Shown in pieces: positions 37,367-37,378 of a stretch of DNA of 37,378 nt. The first letter of the stretch is position 1, and each line of letters opens with the position of its first letter. The notes under the pieces are model-generated. The model was given only the letters and a program-made list of their open reading frames with translations, was not told the origin of the DNA and searched no databases. The stretch is from Leptospira neocaledonica (lineage in GTDB: Bacteria > Spirochaetota > Leptospiria > Leptospirales > Leptospiraceae). The position numbers were made by a program, and so were the translations under genes. Location: NCBI RefSeq assembly GCF_002812205.1, contig NZ_NPEA01000014.1, forward strand, positions 1 to 37,378, given 5' to 3'.

Positions 37367-37378
37367 AACTATTGATAC

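Overview
The window reads as chromosomal DNA of a Leptospira-like spirochaete. The evidence is AT-rich sequence with Leptospira-type codon use, many short lipoproteins with relaxed spirochaetal lipoboxes (FSYC, FAGC, FTNC, FSGC, TFQSC), a 7TMR-DISM/SpoIIE signalling protein, and an HpnM/HpnN-like pair of the hopanoid-associated type. The species cannot be settled from the sequence alone. I see no tRNA, rRNA, CRISPR array, integrase or transposase, so this looks like ordinary chromosome with a few repeat patches.

Layout. Positions 1-3137 (minus) hold a three-gene cluster: circularly permuted ATP-grasp, alpha-E protein, then the start of a long transglutaminase-like protein cut by the window edge. 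Next come a GC-rich inverted repeat, two coupled lipoproteins (one with an HEGGH zinc motif) and a saccharopine-dehydrogenase-like reductase. A plus-strand alkylglycerol-monooxygenase-like membrane oxidase follows, then an AHSA1/SRPBCC protein and a coupled pair of exported proteins of unknown function. Positions 9935-16200 (plus) carry a DUF2064/TIGR04282 transferase, a Het-C/zinc-phospholipase-C-like exported protein behind a duplicated operator-like dyad, an HpnM/HpnN/lipoprotein envelope operon, and a small DUF1145-like membrane protein.

Positions 16250-20999 hold a nitronate monooxygenase-like enzyme, an ABM-domain protein, a structured repeat, a DUF1579 protein, an HtrA-like protease without a signal peptide, a pirin and two small coupled lipoproteins. 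Positions 21042-27088 (minus) hold a DUF445 membrane protein overlapping a large GT-C-like membrane protein, a 44-residue small gene, and a lipoprotein-anchored 7TM/PP2C phosphatase. Positions 27273-31243 are a complete sulfate ABC importer operon (sbp, cysT, cysW, cysA) with a promoter, an 18-bp palindrome and an intercistronic hairpin. The window ends with a small exported protein, a single-chain acyl-CoA carboxylase, a divergent TauD-like dioxygenase and a LysR regulator.

The themes are envelope and lipid handling (ether-lipid oxidase, hopanoid/phospholipid transport, long acyl-CoA carboxylase, many lipoproteins), sulfur uptake, and an uncharacterised ATP-grasp peptide-modification cluster. 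I found no wholly new system that I can defend. The best leads are the ATP-grasp cluster, the HEGGH lipoprotein pair, the duplicated dyad before the Het-C-like gene, the sulfate-operon palindrome and the 44-residue gene.
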